NCBI RefSeq assembly: GCF_039595935.1
Contig: NZ_JBCNKR010000006.1
Coordinates: forward strand, 806,001-870,000
Length of the DNA stretch: 64,000 bases
Origin: Flavobacterium sp.
GTDB taxonomy: Bacteria > Bacteroidota > Bacteroidia > Flavobacteriales > Flavobacteriaceae
Direction: 5' to 3'
The position numbers and the translations under genes are program-made. Below the pieces are notes generated by a model. The model was not told the origin of the DNA. It saw only the letters and a program-made list of their open reading frames with translations, and searched no databases. Each line of letters begins with the position of its first letter. Position 1 is the first letter of the stretch. Positions 41,790 through 51,429 of this stretch are shown one piece after another.

Positions 41790-43124
41790 ATGAAAAGAAT
41801 AGTTCTTATATTTTTGTGCACAATTGGCCTTTCGGTCAACGCACAGGTAACTACCTTAACTTTAAAAGACGCAGTTAATTATGCGCTTCAAAATAAAGCC
41901 GATGCTAAAAAAGCAAAGCTTCAGGTTGAAAATAGCGAGTATCAAATTCAGGAAGTGCGTTCGAGAGCTTTGCCGCAAATTAGTGCAAACGGAAACTTAA
42001 CTTATAATCCGATAATTCAAACAACAGTTATTGACGGAGCAGGATTTGGTGCACCGGGAACTACAATTCAGGCAGCATTTGGTCAAAAATGGACTTCAAC
42101 TGCGGGACTTTCTTTAACACAGGCTTTGTTTGATCAATCTGTTTTTACAGGATTAAAAGCAGCCAGAACAACACGTGAGTTTTACCAAATCAACGATCAG
42201 TTAACAGAAGAACAAGTTATTGAAAGAGTTGCAAATAACTACTATTCAGTTTATGTACAAAAAGAAAGACTAACTTTATTAGACAGCAATTACGTAAACA
42301 CAACAAAAGTTCGTGATATCGTAAAAGGTCAGTTTGATAATGGTTTGGCTAAAAAAATAGACTTAGATCGTATTGTTGTAAAAATGTCAAACATTGACAC
42401 TGAACGTCAGCAGATTAAAAATCAAATTACACTACAGGAAAATGCTTTGAAGTTTTATATGGGAATGCCGATCGAATCTCAAATCGATATGCCAAAAGAA
42501 GAATTTGAAGTTGTTCCGGCAGCCTTAACGCAAGAACCAAATATTGAAAACAGAACAGAATACAAACTTTTGAAAAAACAAGAGGAGCTTTTAGTTTTCA
42601 ATAAAAAAGCGGCAGAAGCAGCCTATTATCCAACTCTTTCTTTAACTGCAGGATACAATTATATTGGTCAGGGTCCTGAATTTCCTTGGTTTGCAAAACC
42701 AAAAGATGGAGTTTACTGGTCAGATTTCTCTGCAATTGGATTAAACTTACACGTACCAATCTTTACAGGTTTTGGAACTCGTGCAAAAGTAAGACAGGCA
42801 GATGTACAAATCAGATCGCTTCAGGAAGACATAAAAGACACAAAACTTTCTCTTGATTTAGATTATAGAAATGCAATGGCGCAAATCGAAAACAATCTTG
42901 TTACGATCGAAAATCAAAAAGAAAATATGCGTTTGGCAACTGAAATTTTAAGCAACACCAAAAACAATTACCTTCAGGGATTAGCATCTTTAACCGATTT
43001 ATTAGATGCTGAAAATGCATCACTTGAAGCTCAAAATAATTATACAAGAGCAGTTTTAAATTATAAAATTGCCGAAATATCTCTAATCAAATCAAAAGGC
43101 GAACTTAAATCTCTTATTAAATAA
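41790..43124 (+). CDS. TolC-like outer membrane efflux protein
   Basis: The 444-residue protein has a signal peptide (to about residue 18, SVNAQ), then two TolC-type repeats with long helices (LTLKDAVNYALQNKADAKKA, LQGLASLTDLLDAENASLEA). It forms the outer-membrane channel of the tripartite pump together with the two following genes. It starts 30 nt after the TetR stop. Confidence 0.93.
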   Translation: MKRIVLIFLCTIGLSVNAQVTTLTLKDAVNYALQNKADAKKAKLQVENSEYQIQEVRSRALPQISANGNLTYNPIIQTTVIDGAGFGAPGTTIQAAFGQKWTSTAGLSLTQALFDQSVFTGLKAARTTREFYQINDQLTEEQVIERVANNYYSVYVQKERLTLLDSNYVNTTKVRDIVKGQFDNGLAKKIDLDRIVVKMSNIDTERQQIKNQITLQENALKFYMGMPIESQIDMPKEEFEVVPAALTQEPNIENRTEYKLLKKQEELLVFNKKAAEAAYYPTLSLTAGYNYIGQGPEFPWFAKPKDGVYWSDFSAIGLNLHVPIFTGFGTRAKVRQADVQIRSLQEDIKDTKLSLDLDYRNAMAQIENNLVTIENQKENMRLATEILSNTKNNYLQGLASLTDLLDAENASLEAQNNYTRAVLNYKIAEISLIKSKGELKSLIK

Positions 43125-43133
43125 CTAATTACA

Positions 43134-44201
43134 ATGAAGAAAACTATTATAACAATCGTAATCATAATTGCATCTTTGGGTGTAATTGGATATGTCTTAA
43201 ATAATAATAAGAAAAAGAACAAGGAGAAAACAGATATCGTAGCTGAAAAAAATGCGGCGGTTTCAGTAAAAATATCTCCGGTAAAAACAGAAGAAGTTTC
43301 ATTAGATTTCGTTGCAAACGGAAACTTTCAGCCAATTCAGGAGTTAACTTTCTCTGCAGAAAAATCTGGAAAAGTGATCAGCGTTTTAGCTAAAGAAGGG
43401 GACTATGTAAGAGTTGGACAAACATTATTAACAGTAAGAGGAGATGTTATTAATGTAAGCGCTCAACAAGCACAGGCGGTATATCAAAATGCTAAATCTG
43501 ATTACAGCAGATACGAAAACGCTTTTAAAACCGGCGGTGTTACAAAGCAGCAATTGGATCAGGCAAAGTTAGCTTTAACAAATGCAGAATCTAATTTAAA
43601 ACAAGCAAACATCAATGTTGGCGATACTAAAGTAAAAGCACCAATCAACGGATTTATCAATAAAAAATACATTGAACCGGGATCTATTTTAGCAGGAATG
43701 CCAGCTACTGCTTTATTTGATATCGTAAACGTTTCTAAATTAAAATTAGTAGTTACGGTAAATGAAAATCAGGTTGCAAGCTTAAAAGTAGGAGATCATA
43801 TTAATGTAACAGCTAGTGTTTATCCTGATAAAAATTTCTCTGGAAAAATTACTTTTATTGCTTCAAAAGCGGATGCTTCTTTAAATTTCCCAGTTGAAAT
43901 TGAAATCACAAACAATGCAAACAACGACTTAAAAGCAGGTATGTACGGAACTGCGAACTTCGCATCAAACCAACAAAAACAAAACTTGATGGTTGTTCCT
44001 AGAAATGCATTCGTAGGAAGTGTGAACAGTAACGAAATCTTTGTTGCAGAAAACGGTGTTGCAAAATTAAGAAAGGTAGTTGCAGGAAGAATTTTGGGTG
44101 ATAAAGTGGAAATTATCAAAGGTTTATCTGATGGTGAAAAAGTAATTGTTACAGGTCAGATTAACTTACAAGACGGAAATACAGTAGAAATTATTAAGTA
44201 G
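43134..44201 (+). CDS. RND efflux periplasmic adaptor (MFP)
   Basis: The 355-residue protein has an N-terminal helix that anchors it or serves as a signal (TIITIVIIIASLGVIGYVL), a split lipoyl domain (FSAEKSGKVISVLAKEGDYV and VKAPINGFINKKYIEPGS), a helical hairpin and beta-barrel domains ending LSDGEKVIVTGQINLQDGN. It bridges the RND pump and the TolC channel. It begins 9 nt after the TolC gene. Confidence 0.93.
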   Translation: MKKTIITIVIIIASLGVIGYVLNNNKKKNKEKTDIVAEKNAAVSVKISPVKTEEVSLDFVANGNFQPIQELTFSAEKSGKVISVLAKEGDYVRVGQTLLTVRGDVINVSAQQAQAVYQNAKSDYSRYENAFKTGGVTKQQLDQAKLALTNAESNLKQANINVGDTKVKAPINGFINKKYIEPGSILAGMPATALFDIVNVSKLKLVVTVNENQVASLKVGDHINVTASVYPDKNFSGKITFIASKADASLNFPVEIEITNNANNDLKAGMYGTANFASNQQKQNLMVVPRNAFVGSVNSNEIFVAENGVAKLRKVVAGRILGDKVEIIKGLSDGEKVIVTGQINLQDGNTVEIIK

Positions 44202-44339
44202 GCTTTAAGCAATAAGCTGTAGGCTTTAAGCAATTCAAAAGCTTAAAGCCTACAGCCTACAGCTTATAGCATTAAAAAATATGAAATTAAACCTTAAAGC
44301 TTAAAGCCTACAGCCTAAAGCCTATAGCATTAAAAAAAT
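44202..44339. repeat. Direct and inverted repeats before the RND gene
   Basis: The spacer holds GGCTTTAAGCAATAAGCTGT-like units and their complements (GCTTAAAGCCTACAGCCTAC). The block TAGCATTAAAAAATATGAAATTA is present twice, so the RND start region is duplicated: an upstream ATG at 44281 opens a seven-residue frame (MKLNLKA) and the true start is at 44340. This may set the translation level of the pump. Confidence 0.7.
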
Positions 44340-47300
44340 ATGAAATTAGCCGAAATATCCATAAAACGTCCGTCGTTGGTAATTGTATTGTTTACAATTC
44401 TGACACTTGGTGGATTGTTCAGCTACAGCCAGTTAGGTTATGAGCTGATCCCGAAATTTGAACAAAACGTTATTACAATTACTACTGTTTATCCTGGAGC
44501 TTCTCCAAGTGAGGTAGAAAATACGGTTACAAAGAAAATTGAAGATGCGATTGCGTCTTTAGAAAATGTCAAGAAAATTGATTCTAAATCTTACGAAAGT
44601 TTGTCTATCGTTTCGATTACACTAACATCAAACGCTAAGGTCGATTTCTCTTTAAACGATGCTCAGCGAAAAATTAATGCCATTATTAGTGATTTGCCAG
44701 ATGATGCTGATCCACCGTCATTGACTAAATTCTCATTGAGTGATTTACCTATTATGACGCTTGGTGCGAATGGTAAAATGGATGAAGCAGAATTTTATGA
44801 CTTAATTGACAAAAAAATTGCTCCTATTTTATCTCGTGTACAAGGTGTTGCTCAGGTAAATATTATTGGTGGTTCTGAGCGTGAAATTCAGGTAAATCTT
44901 GATGCTGTAAAAATGCAGGGTTACGGATTATCTGTTCCTCAGGTACAACAAAATATTTTGACGTCGAACTTAGATTTCCCAACAGGAAACATCCAGACCC
45001 GTAATCAAAAAATATTAATTCGTTTAGCGGGTAAATATAAAAGTGTTGAAGAATTAAGAAACCTTGTAGTTTCTTCTCAAAATGGAATCCAGATTCGTTT
45101 AGGCGAAATTGCAGACGTTCAGGATACACAGAAAATTGCTGAAAAAATATCTCGTGTAGATCAAAAAAGTGCGATTGTTTTACAAATTATTAAACAATCT
45201 GATGCAAATGCCGTTGCGGTAAGTGAGCAATTATTGAAAACAATTGCAACTCTTGAAAAAGATTATGCAAAAAATCAGTTGAAATTAGAAGTTGCAAAAG
45301 ATAGTACAATCTTTACTCTTGAAGCAGCAGATTCTGTTGTACACGATTTATTGATTGCCGTAATTCTGGTAGCATTTGTAATGTTGTTCTTCCTTCACAG
45401 TATTAGAAACTCATTAATTGTAATGGTTTCGATTCCTGCATCGTTGATTGCAACTTTTATCGGAATTTATTTAATGGGATATACCTTAAACTTAATGAGT
45501 TTACTTGGATTATCTCTCGTTGTTGGTATTCTTGTGGATGACGCGATTGTGGTACTCGAGAACATTTACAGGCACATGGAAATGGGTAAAAGCCGAATTC
45601 GTGCATCGTATGATGGTACAGCAGAAATTGGTGGTACAGTAACTTCGATTACTTTAGTAATTGTGGTTGTGTTCTTGCCTATCGCAATGAGTTCTGGTTT
45701 AGTATCAAACATCATCACGCAATTCTGTGTTACGGTAATTATCTCAACGATGTTATCTCTTTTAGCTTCGTTTACAATTATTCCTTGGTTGTCTTCTCGT
45801 TTCGGAAAATTAGAGCATATTGAAGGAAAGAATTTATTTGGAAGAATTATTCTTGGTTTCGAAAACTATTTAACACGTTTCACTAACTGGGTTTCTCATT
45901 TATTGACTTGGTGTTTAGATCATTATATTAAGACTTTCATAGTTGTAATTATATTATTCTTTGCTTCGACTGTTGGATTAATGGGCGGAGGTTTCATCGG
46001 AGGAGAGTTCTTCGCTTCTTCTGATAGTGGTGAATTCTTAGTTCAAATTGAGATGCCAAAAGATGCTTCATTAGAGCAAACCAACTTCATGACGCAAAAA
46101 GCAGAAGCTTTCTTAAAATCTCAGGAATATGTTCACAGCCAAATTACAACTGTTGGACAAACATCTGAAGGTTTTGGGGCATCGCAGGCAACAGCATACA
46201 AAGCGGAGATTGACGTAAAAATGATCGAACAAAAAGATCGTACTGATGATGCGAATGTTTACGCTGCAAAAATCAAACGTAAACTTGAAAAAGTATTAGT
46301 TGGTGCAAAAGTAAAAACAGTTCCAGTAGGTATCTTAGGTACTGCCGAAGATGCTACATTAGGATTAATTGTAACAGGTCCTTCAACAGAAGCTGCAATG
46401 GCATTTGCTAAAAAAGCGGAAGCAGAATTACGTACAATTCCTGGAACAACAGAGATTAAATTAACGGTTGAAGACGGAAATCCTGAAATTAACGTAAAAG
46501 TTGACCGTGATAAAATGGCTGCTTTAGGATTAACACTTCAAACAGTTGGTTTAACCATGCAGACTGCTTTTAGTGGTAACACTGACGGTAAATACAGAGC
46601 TGGAGAATATGAGTACGATATCAACATTAGATATAATGCATTTGATAGAAAAAGTATTACTGATGTAAGTAATTTGATTTTCATAAACAATGCAGGACAG
46701 CAGATTAAATTGTCTCAGTTTGCTGATATTACTGAAGGTTCTGGACCTAGCCAGTTAGAGCGTAGAGATAAATCTGCGTCTGTAACAGTAAAAGGACAAA
46801 ACGTTGGGGTTCCATCAGGAACAATTGTTCAGCAATGGCAGGCAAAACTGGATAAATTAGATAAACCAGCCGGAGTAAATTATATTTGGGGTGGAGACCA
46901 GGAAAACCAGTCTGAAGGATTTGGTACTTTAGGAATCGCTTTATTGGCCGCTATTATTTTGGTTTACCTTGTAATGGTGAGTTTGTATGACAGTTTCGCA
47001 CACCCATTTGTGGTATTGTTTGCTATTCCGCTTTCGTTCATTGGAGCGATGTTAGCACTGGCTTTAACAAACAATTCATTAAATATCTTTACGATTTTAG
47101 GTATCATTATGTTGATTGGTCTGGTGTGTAAGAATGCGATCATGCTTGTCGATTATACGAACCAAAGAAGAGCCGCAGGAGAATCTATTAGAAACGCCTT
47201 AATTCAGGCAAACCACGCTCGTTTACGTCCGATCTTGATGACAACAATTGCGATGGTGTTTGGTATGTTCCCAATTGCATTGGCAAAAGGAGCAGGAGCA

Positions 47301-47516
47301 GAATGGAAAAACGGATTAGCCTGGGTAATTATTGGAGGATTAATTTCTTCATTATTCCTAACCTTAATTGTGGTTCCTGTAATTTATAATATCATGGAGA
47401 AATTAATTCAGAAATTCTCTAAAGGAGAAAAAATCGATTACGAAGCTGAAATGGTTGCTGATTACGAGCCAACAGAATTAAGCGAAGACGGTTTTAATCC
47501 TAAACATACCCATTAA
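44340..47516 (+). CDS. RND efflux transporter (AcrB/MexB superfamily)
   Basis: The 1058-residue inner-membrane pump has the RND layout: first helix (PSLVIVLFTILTLGGLFSYS), periplasmic porter domain, the D-D pair in helix 4 (LVVGILVDDAIVVLENIYRH), a second half with porter domain from about 560 and closing helices with GLVCKNAIMLVDYTNQRRAA. Proton-driven export of hydrophobic compounds is expected. It ends at a strong terminator. Confidence 0.95.
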   Translation: MKLAEISIKRPSLVIVLFTILTLGGLFSYSQLGYELIPKFEQNVITITTVYPGASPSEVENTVTKKIEDAIASLENVKKIDSKSYESLSIVSITLTSNAKVDFSLNDAQRKINAIISDLPDDADPPSLTKFSLSDLPIMTLGANGKMDEAEFYDLIDKKIAPILSRVQGVAQVNIIGGSEREIQVNLDAVKMQGYGLSVPQVQQNILTSNLDFPTGNIQTRNQKILIRLAGKYKSVEELRNLVVSSQNGIQIRLGEIADVQDTQKIAEKISRVDQKSAIVLQIIKQSDANAVAVSEQLLKTIATLEKDYAKNQLKLEVAKDSTIFTLEAADSVVHDLLIAVILVAFVMLFFLHSIRNSLIVMVSIPASLIATFIGIYLMGYTLNLMSLLGLSLVVGILVDDAIVVLENIYRHMEMGKSRIRASYDGTAEIGGTVTSITLVIVVVFLPIAMSSGLVSNIITQFCVTVIISTMLSLLASFTIIPWLSSRFGKLEHIEGKNLFGRIILGFENYLTRFTNWVSHLLTWCLDHYIKTFIVVIILFFASTVGLMGGGFIGGEFFASSDSGEFLVQIEMPKDASLEQTNFMTQKAEAFLKSQEYVHSQITTVGQTSEGFGASQATAYKAEIDVKMIEQKDRTDDANVYAAKIKRKLEKVLVGAKVKTVPVGILGTAEDATLGLIVTGPSTEAAMAFAKKAEAELRTIPGTTEIKLTVEDGNPEINVKVDRDKMAALGLTLQTVGLTMQTAFSGNTDGKYRAGEYEYDINIRYNAFDRKSITDVSNLIFINNAGQQIKLSQFADITEGSGPSQLERRDKSASVTVKGQNVGVPSGTIVQQWQAKLDKLDKPAGVNYIWGGDQENQSEGFGTLGIALLAAIILVYLVMVSLYDSFAHPFVVLFAIPLSFIGAMLALALTNNSLNIFTILGIIMLIGLVCKNAIMLVDYTNQRRAAGESIRNALIQANHARLRPILMTTIAMVFGMFPIALAKGAGAEWKNGLAWVIIGGLISSLFLTLIVVPVIYNIMEKLIQKFSKGEKIDYEAEMVADYEPTELSEDGFNPKHTH

Positions 47517-47536
47517 TTTTGATTTAATTTTAGACG

Positions 47537-47574
47537 AAAAAATCCCAAATTCCGAAAGGAGTTTGGGATTTTTT
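47537..47574 (+). terminator. Terminator of the efflux operon
   Basis: Perfect stem AAAAAATCCCAAA/TTTGGGATTTTTT with loop TTCCGAAAGGAG begins 21 nt after the RND stop. A further short repeat TGACTTTT/AAAAGTCA follows at 47581-47604. Confidence 0.85.
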
Positions 47575-47741
47575 AATGACTGACTTTTGAGAAGTTAAAA
47601 GTCAATAAGAGGCCTTAAATAATATTAGTAAATGCAATAATTTTTAAGCATCTTTGATTTAGTTATCATATATGTCTCTTTCGAATAAATTACATAATGA
47701 TGAACTTGTAGAATTTGGTATTACAATTTAATTAAAAAAGC

Positions 47742-48623
47742 ATGACACATATAACAGAAGAAAACAATGAATACTGGTCAATCTCTTTAAGTTCAATATT
47801 TGCTGTTTTACAAAAGGAATACAAAATAATTTTGTTAAGCACTTTGTTTTTTTTAATTATTAGTTCTGTATATATATTTATTACTCCTAAAGAATATATT
47901 TCCGTTGGTAAAATTATGCCTGAAGTTTCATATAAAGCTTCGAATGGCATAGCGGGTATAAATCAGTTATTAAAAAAATATAACGGAAACGTTGATTTGT
48001 TCAACACCGAAATTACCAGCCCGGAACTTTATCCGGAAATTCTAAATACAACTGACTTTTACGATTATATTCTTAATAAAAAAGTAACAACAAGCTCAAA
48101 TAAAAAGATGAGTTTTAAATCTTATTATGATCTCAATTTGAAAAATAAAGCTGGTATTATTCAGGATATTCAAAATAGAATAGTAATAAATCCAGTTAAA
48201 AAAAATAATATGGTTTTTGTAACTGCAAAAATGCAAGATCCAATAGTTGCAGCAGATATTGCTAATTTTACAATGACTTATCTAATAGATTATATTACAA
48301 AATACCGCACCGAAAAATCCCGTCAGGATTTACGGTTTTTAGAAAACTTAATAAAAAACGTTGAAGAGGACTCTTCTAAAAATGAAGCGATAAAAAATGA
48401 AATACAAAATAGTTTATCCGCATCGGTAATACAAATGAAAATAAAAATACAAGAAGATACCCCAACTATTCAGGTTTTACAAAAGCCACAAATTCCTGCT
48501 GCCAATAGTGAACCTTCAATACCTAAAGTTTTTACTGGTTTTATTTTATTGGGTTTATGTATTGGAGTAGCTATTGCATTTTTAAAAAATTACAAATTAG
48601 ACACAAATATTGTGATCAAATAA
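47742..48623 (+). CDS. Wzz/chain-length-determinant family protein
   Basis: The 293-residue protein has the Wzz layout: helix near 28-50 (IILLSTLFFLIISSVYIFIT), a periplasmic domain with a long helix (RFLENLIKNVEEDSSKNEAI), and a C-terminal helix preceded by a Pro-rich stretch (PQIPAANSEPSIPKVFTGFI). Such proteins set the length of surface polysaccharides. It faces the glycosyltransferase-UbiA operon and has no neighbouring polysaccharide polymerase in the window. It stands alone as far as can be seen. Confidence 0.8.
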   Translation: MTHITEENNEYWSISLSSIFAVLQKEYKIILLSTLFFLIISSVYIFITPKEYISVGKIMPEVSYKASNGIAGINQLLKKYNGNVDLFNTEITSPELYPEILNTTDFYDYILNKKVTTSSNKKMSFKSYYDLNLKNKAGIIQDIQNRIVINPVKKNNMVFVTAKMQDPIVAADIANFTMTYLIDYITKYRTEKSRQDLRFLENLIKNVEEDSSKNEAIKNEIQNSLSASVIQMKIKIQEDTPTIQVLQKPQIPAANSEPSIPKVFTGFILLGLCIGVAIAFLKNYKLDTNIVIK

Positions 48624-48652
48624 ATTATCATAATTACCAAAGAAGGAAAAAA

Positions 48653-49327
48653 TTACAATCTTTTCCACGGATTTATTCCTTCTTTTGTAAGTTGTCTATA
48701 AAGTAATATTGCACAATAGGTATCAGTAACAACGATAATCAATAAAATTAATCTCATTAGCGGATTTGTCCATATATACAGAGTAGAGGTAGCTACGATT
48801 TGAAAAAAGCATAAAAAATTACCTATCATTATTACGCTTGCAATTATAAAAGACTGTCCTTCTGAATTTTCACGCTGAAAAAACATCGCCAATCTGCATA
48901 TCGACATAAAGATACATGTTAATACAGAGAAGAAAATACTAATATGATTATCATGAAGTTCTGGTAAAAGATGAGCAAAAAACTCATGTCCATAATAGTT
49001 AATTAGAATACCAAGTATTAAGGCCAATATACTTATAACATACCATTGCGTTTTTTCTAAACGATAATATTTTTTAAACGAAGGATATCCATATTTAAAA
49101 TAAGTATAGACAATACCCAGATCCAGTAAAAACCAGGTATAACTAAATAATAAATTGAATCTGTCACAAAAAGAAAAAACAAATTCTACACCTAAATTTA
49201 AAGCAAGCGGTACAAGCGGCATCCCATAACTTTTGTCTTTTAATCCTCTATAAATTATGAGCATATAAGCTAATACCCAAAAAAGTTCTCCAAAAGTTCC
49301 ACAGATATAGAAAAAAGTATATTTCAT
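48653..49327 (-). CDS. Putative membrane terpene cyclase (Pyr4/PaxB-like)
   Basis: The 224-residue protein has about seven predicted transmembrane helices. The N-terminal pattern GELFWVLAYMLIIYRGLKDK, then SYGMP (33-37) and LNLGVEFVFSF with Glu48, and a late VVTDTYCAILLY with Asp202, match the layout of the fungal meroterpenoid cyclases. In Pyr4 the catalytic acids are reported as Glu63 and Asp218, 155 apart; here they are 154 apart. The gene overlaps UbiA by ATGA. A cyclase acting on a prenylated product is inferred; no family search was run. Confidence 0.65.
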   Translation of the reverse strand: MKYTFFYICGTFGELFWVLAYMLIIYRGLKDKSYGMPLVPLALNLGVEFVFSFCDRFNLLFSYTWFLLDLGIVYTYFKYGYPSFKKYYRLEKTQWYVISILALILGILINYYGHEFFAHLLPELHDNHISIFFSVLTCIFMSICRLAMFFQRENSEGQSFIIASVIMIGNFLCFFQIVATSTLYIWTNPLMRLILLIIVVTDTYCAILLYRQLTKEGINPWKRL

Positions 49328-50304
49328 TTTAATTTAAAAAATTTAATAACATTAAACAAAGTAGGTACATTAAACAGGATAATAGAAACCACCAATAAAA
49401 TTCCATTTTGATGATTTTTAAAAGTAAGTAATCCCAAAAGTGTAAAAGGGAGAATTGTTATGTAAAAATCAAAAAATAAACTTCTGGATTTTTGATTTTG
49501 AAGTGGTTCAAAAAAATAAAATTTTATGTTTAAAGCAACTTTAAATATAGCGAGTATGATACCATAAATTAAAATAGGAAACACGAAAATATGCCAGTCT
49601 ATTCCCCAAACAAATATTATAAAAGATATAATTTCCAGAAACAAAACAAATCCTTTAAACAAATTTCTAGGTAATTGAACTGTATTGTTTACAAAAGTAG
49701 AAACACCGGCTTTTAAATCATTTTCATAATCATCATATTGATGAATAATCAATGACCTCATTCCAAAGGCCGAAGTCATCCAAAAACTCCCGCTGATTAT
49801 CCAAACCAAATGATTCTCGATATTACCCGCATATAAAAAAGAAAAAATAAAAAGCGAAGGGAAAAATTGAGATCCTAATCCGTCAAAAATAATACCCAGA
49901 TACCGCTTTTCTTTTAGTCGAAATTTTTTGCAGGAATAAAGATAAAAGCAAAACCAGCTTAGCCAATAAAATACTAAAGCATATAAATTAGGAAATATTA
50001 AAAAAGAGAATAAAATTCCAAATGATATAATGCTTCCTAAAGCTAAATACTGTTGGGTTTTGCTAAGATTTGTCATCTTATTTTCTTTTCCCGCGACAGC
50101 ATCATCTTCCTGATCGTAGTAATTATTAATCAAACTTGCGAATATAGCAATAGTTACTACCCCGGATAAAAGAAACAAGATAAGAAAAATCTCGCGCCCA
50201 AAATCAGTTATATTTTCTTTGATAAAATACAAATAGATAAGTACTAAAAAAGGAGGTAGTTTAAACCACCAGGTAGCAATGCGGATATGTTTAAAAAAAC
50301 TCAT
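49324..50304 (-). CDS. UbiA-family prenyltransferase
   Basis: The 326-residue integral membrane protein has the first Asp-rich motif NNYYDQEDDAVAGKENKM (residues 60-77) and the second QYDDYENDLKAG, each in a loop between helices, as in all UbiA enzymes. The family joins a polyprenyl group to an aromatic or other acceptor. Its start overlaps the glycosyltransferase stop (TAATG) and its stop overlaps the cyclase start (ATGA), so the three are co-translated. Nothing in the neighbourhood resembles menaquinone or haem O synthesis, which points to a specialised product. Confidence 0.85.
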   Translation of the reverse strand: MSFFKHIRIATWWFKLPPFLVLIYLYFIKENITDFGREIFLILFLLSGVVTIAIFASLINNYYDQEDDAVAGKENKMTNLSKTQQYLALGSIISFGILFSFLIFPNLYALVFYWLSWFCFYLYSCKKFRLKEKRYLGIIFDGLGSQFFPSLFIFSFLYAGNIENHLVWIISGSFWMTSAFGMRSLIIHQYDDYENDLKAGVSTFVNNTVQLPRNLFKGFVLFLEIISFIIFVWGIDWHIFVFPILIYGIILAIFKVALNIKFYFFEPLQNQKSRSLFFDFYITILPFTLLGLLTFKNHQNGILLVVSIILFNVPTLFNVIKFFKLK

Positions 50305-51272
50305 TAACTCTTAACAAAGGTAAGTTGGTAATTTTTTCTACTAATCTGTTTTTGAATTCCTCTTTTTAAAGCAATGAAAAATAAAAGAGGCTGTTTAACA
50401 ATGTGTACAAGCAAGTGTCCTATTTCTCTGCTCATACTGCCTTCCGATAAGGATAAATAGGTCACTAAAATTTTATTTTGAATGATTTTCAAATCAATCA
50501 TTTCCCGTTCATGCTTACTCATCAAAGAACTAAACTCAAAAATCACGAGATTTAAATCTTTAAGATGTAATTTTCTAAAAGTAATCCCTTTTCTGCCATC
50601 ACTAACATTAGTTGTATCTCGATTTTTTTTCCAAAAAACCTCTTTAGTAAAACCAACTCTACAATTCAAATTTTTAAAAACCATTTCGAGTTGCAAAACC
50701 CAGTCGTCACCAATATTTACCTGATTATTCCATCCAAAAGGAATGGAAGATTTCTTTACTATTAAACCAGAGCTGGGAGCAATAGAATCAACCAGTAAAA
50801 GTTTTCTAAACTCTTTATAATCAAAAACATAACAGCCTTGATTTGGAATATTGTTGTTTTTAATAAAATGAGGAAAAATGTTTACATGATGTGAATTAAA
50901 AGAATGGAGTTCCCAATTTGAAAAAAATAAATCTAGTTTATGTTCAAGCATATATTCAATACTTTTTTCAAGATAGGTGTCATGCCAAATATCATCAGAA
51001 TCAAGTGGGGCAATAATCTCCCCTGTAGCATATTGCAATCCTACATTTCTTGTGTCAGCCTGTCCGGTATGTGTTTTTTGAATATATATAACTTTATCTT
51101 CAAAAGATGATATAACATCTTTGGTATTATCCGTCGAACCATCATCAACTACAATGATTTCAGTATTTTGATAAGTCTGGTTTATAGCAGCATCGATAGC
51201 AGCCTGTAAACAATAAGAACGGTTATAAGTGGGGATAATAATCGAAACAAGAGGAGAATCAGCAATAATCAA
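50304..51272 (-). CDS. GT2-family glycosyltransferase
   Basis: The 322-residue protein has the GT-A fold start SPLVSIIIPTYNRSYCLQAA, nucleotide-sugar segment IIVVDDGSTDNTKDV and metal-binding PLDSDDIW. It should transfer a sugar from an activated donor. It is first in the operon with UbiA and the putative cyclase and overlaps UbiA by one base, which suggests that the prenylated product is glycosylated, or that the sugar is added to the acceptor. Start codon lies 44 nt past a good -7 box. Confidence 0.87.
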   Translation of the reverse strand: MIIADSPLVSIIIPTYNRSYCLQAAIDAAINQTYQNTEIIVVDDGSTDNTKDVISSFEDKVIYIQKTHTGQADTRNVGLQYATGEIIAPLDSDDIWHDTYLEKSIEYMLEHKLDLFFSNWELHSFNSHHVNIFPHFIKNNNIPNQGCYVFDYKEFRKLLLVDSIAPSSGLIVKKSSIPFGWNNQVNIGDDWVLQLEMVFKNLNCRVGFTKEVFWKKNRDTTNVSDGRKGITFRKLHLKDLNLVIFEFSSLMSKHEREMIDLKIIQNKILVTYLSLSEGSMSREIGHLLVHIVKQPLLFFIALKRGIQKQISRKNYQLTFVKS

Positions 51273-51315
51273 TGGGGTTAGTTTTTGGTTTTAGATTTAT
51301 TTGTTTTTTGGAACA

Positions 51316-51344
51316 CAAATCTAATTAATTATTTAGATATCCAA
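51316..51344 (-). promoter_or_regulatory. Promoter of the glycosyltransferase-UbiA-cyclase operon
   Basis: On the minus strand TTG is followed 18 nt later by TAGATTTG, fitting the Bacteroidota consensus with a slightly short spacer. Confidence 0.5.
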
Positions 51345-51429
51345 TCTAAATAATTCTCTATCAGGAATCTTAAATGAAAAAAGTTAGAATTTTTAATATA
51401 CGACTCACTTCTTTTTATGATTTTTTATT

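Noticed and set aside
39285..51272. The polyprenyl synthase as part of the UbiA/cyclase pathway
   Set aside because: It lies 8 kb away with its own promoter and unrelated genes between; housekeeping isoprenoid synthesis is the simpler explanation.
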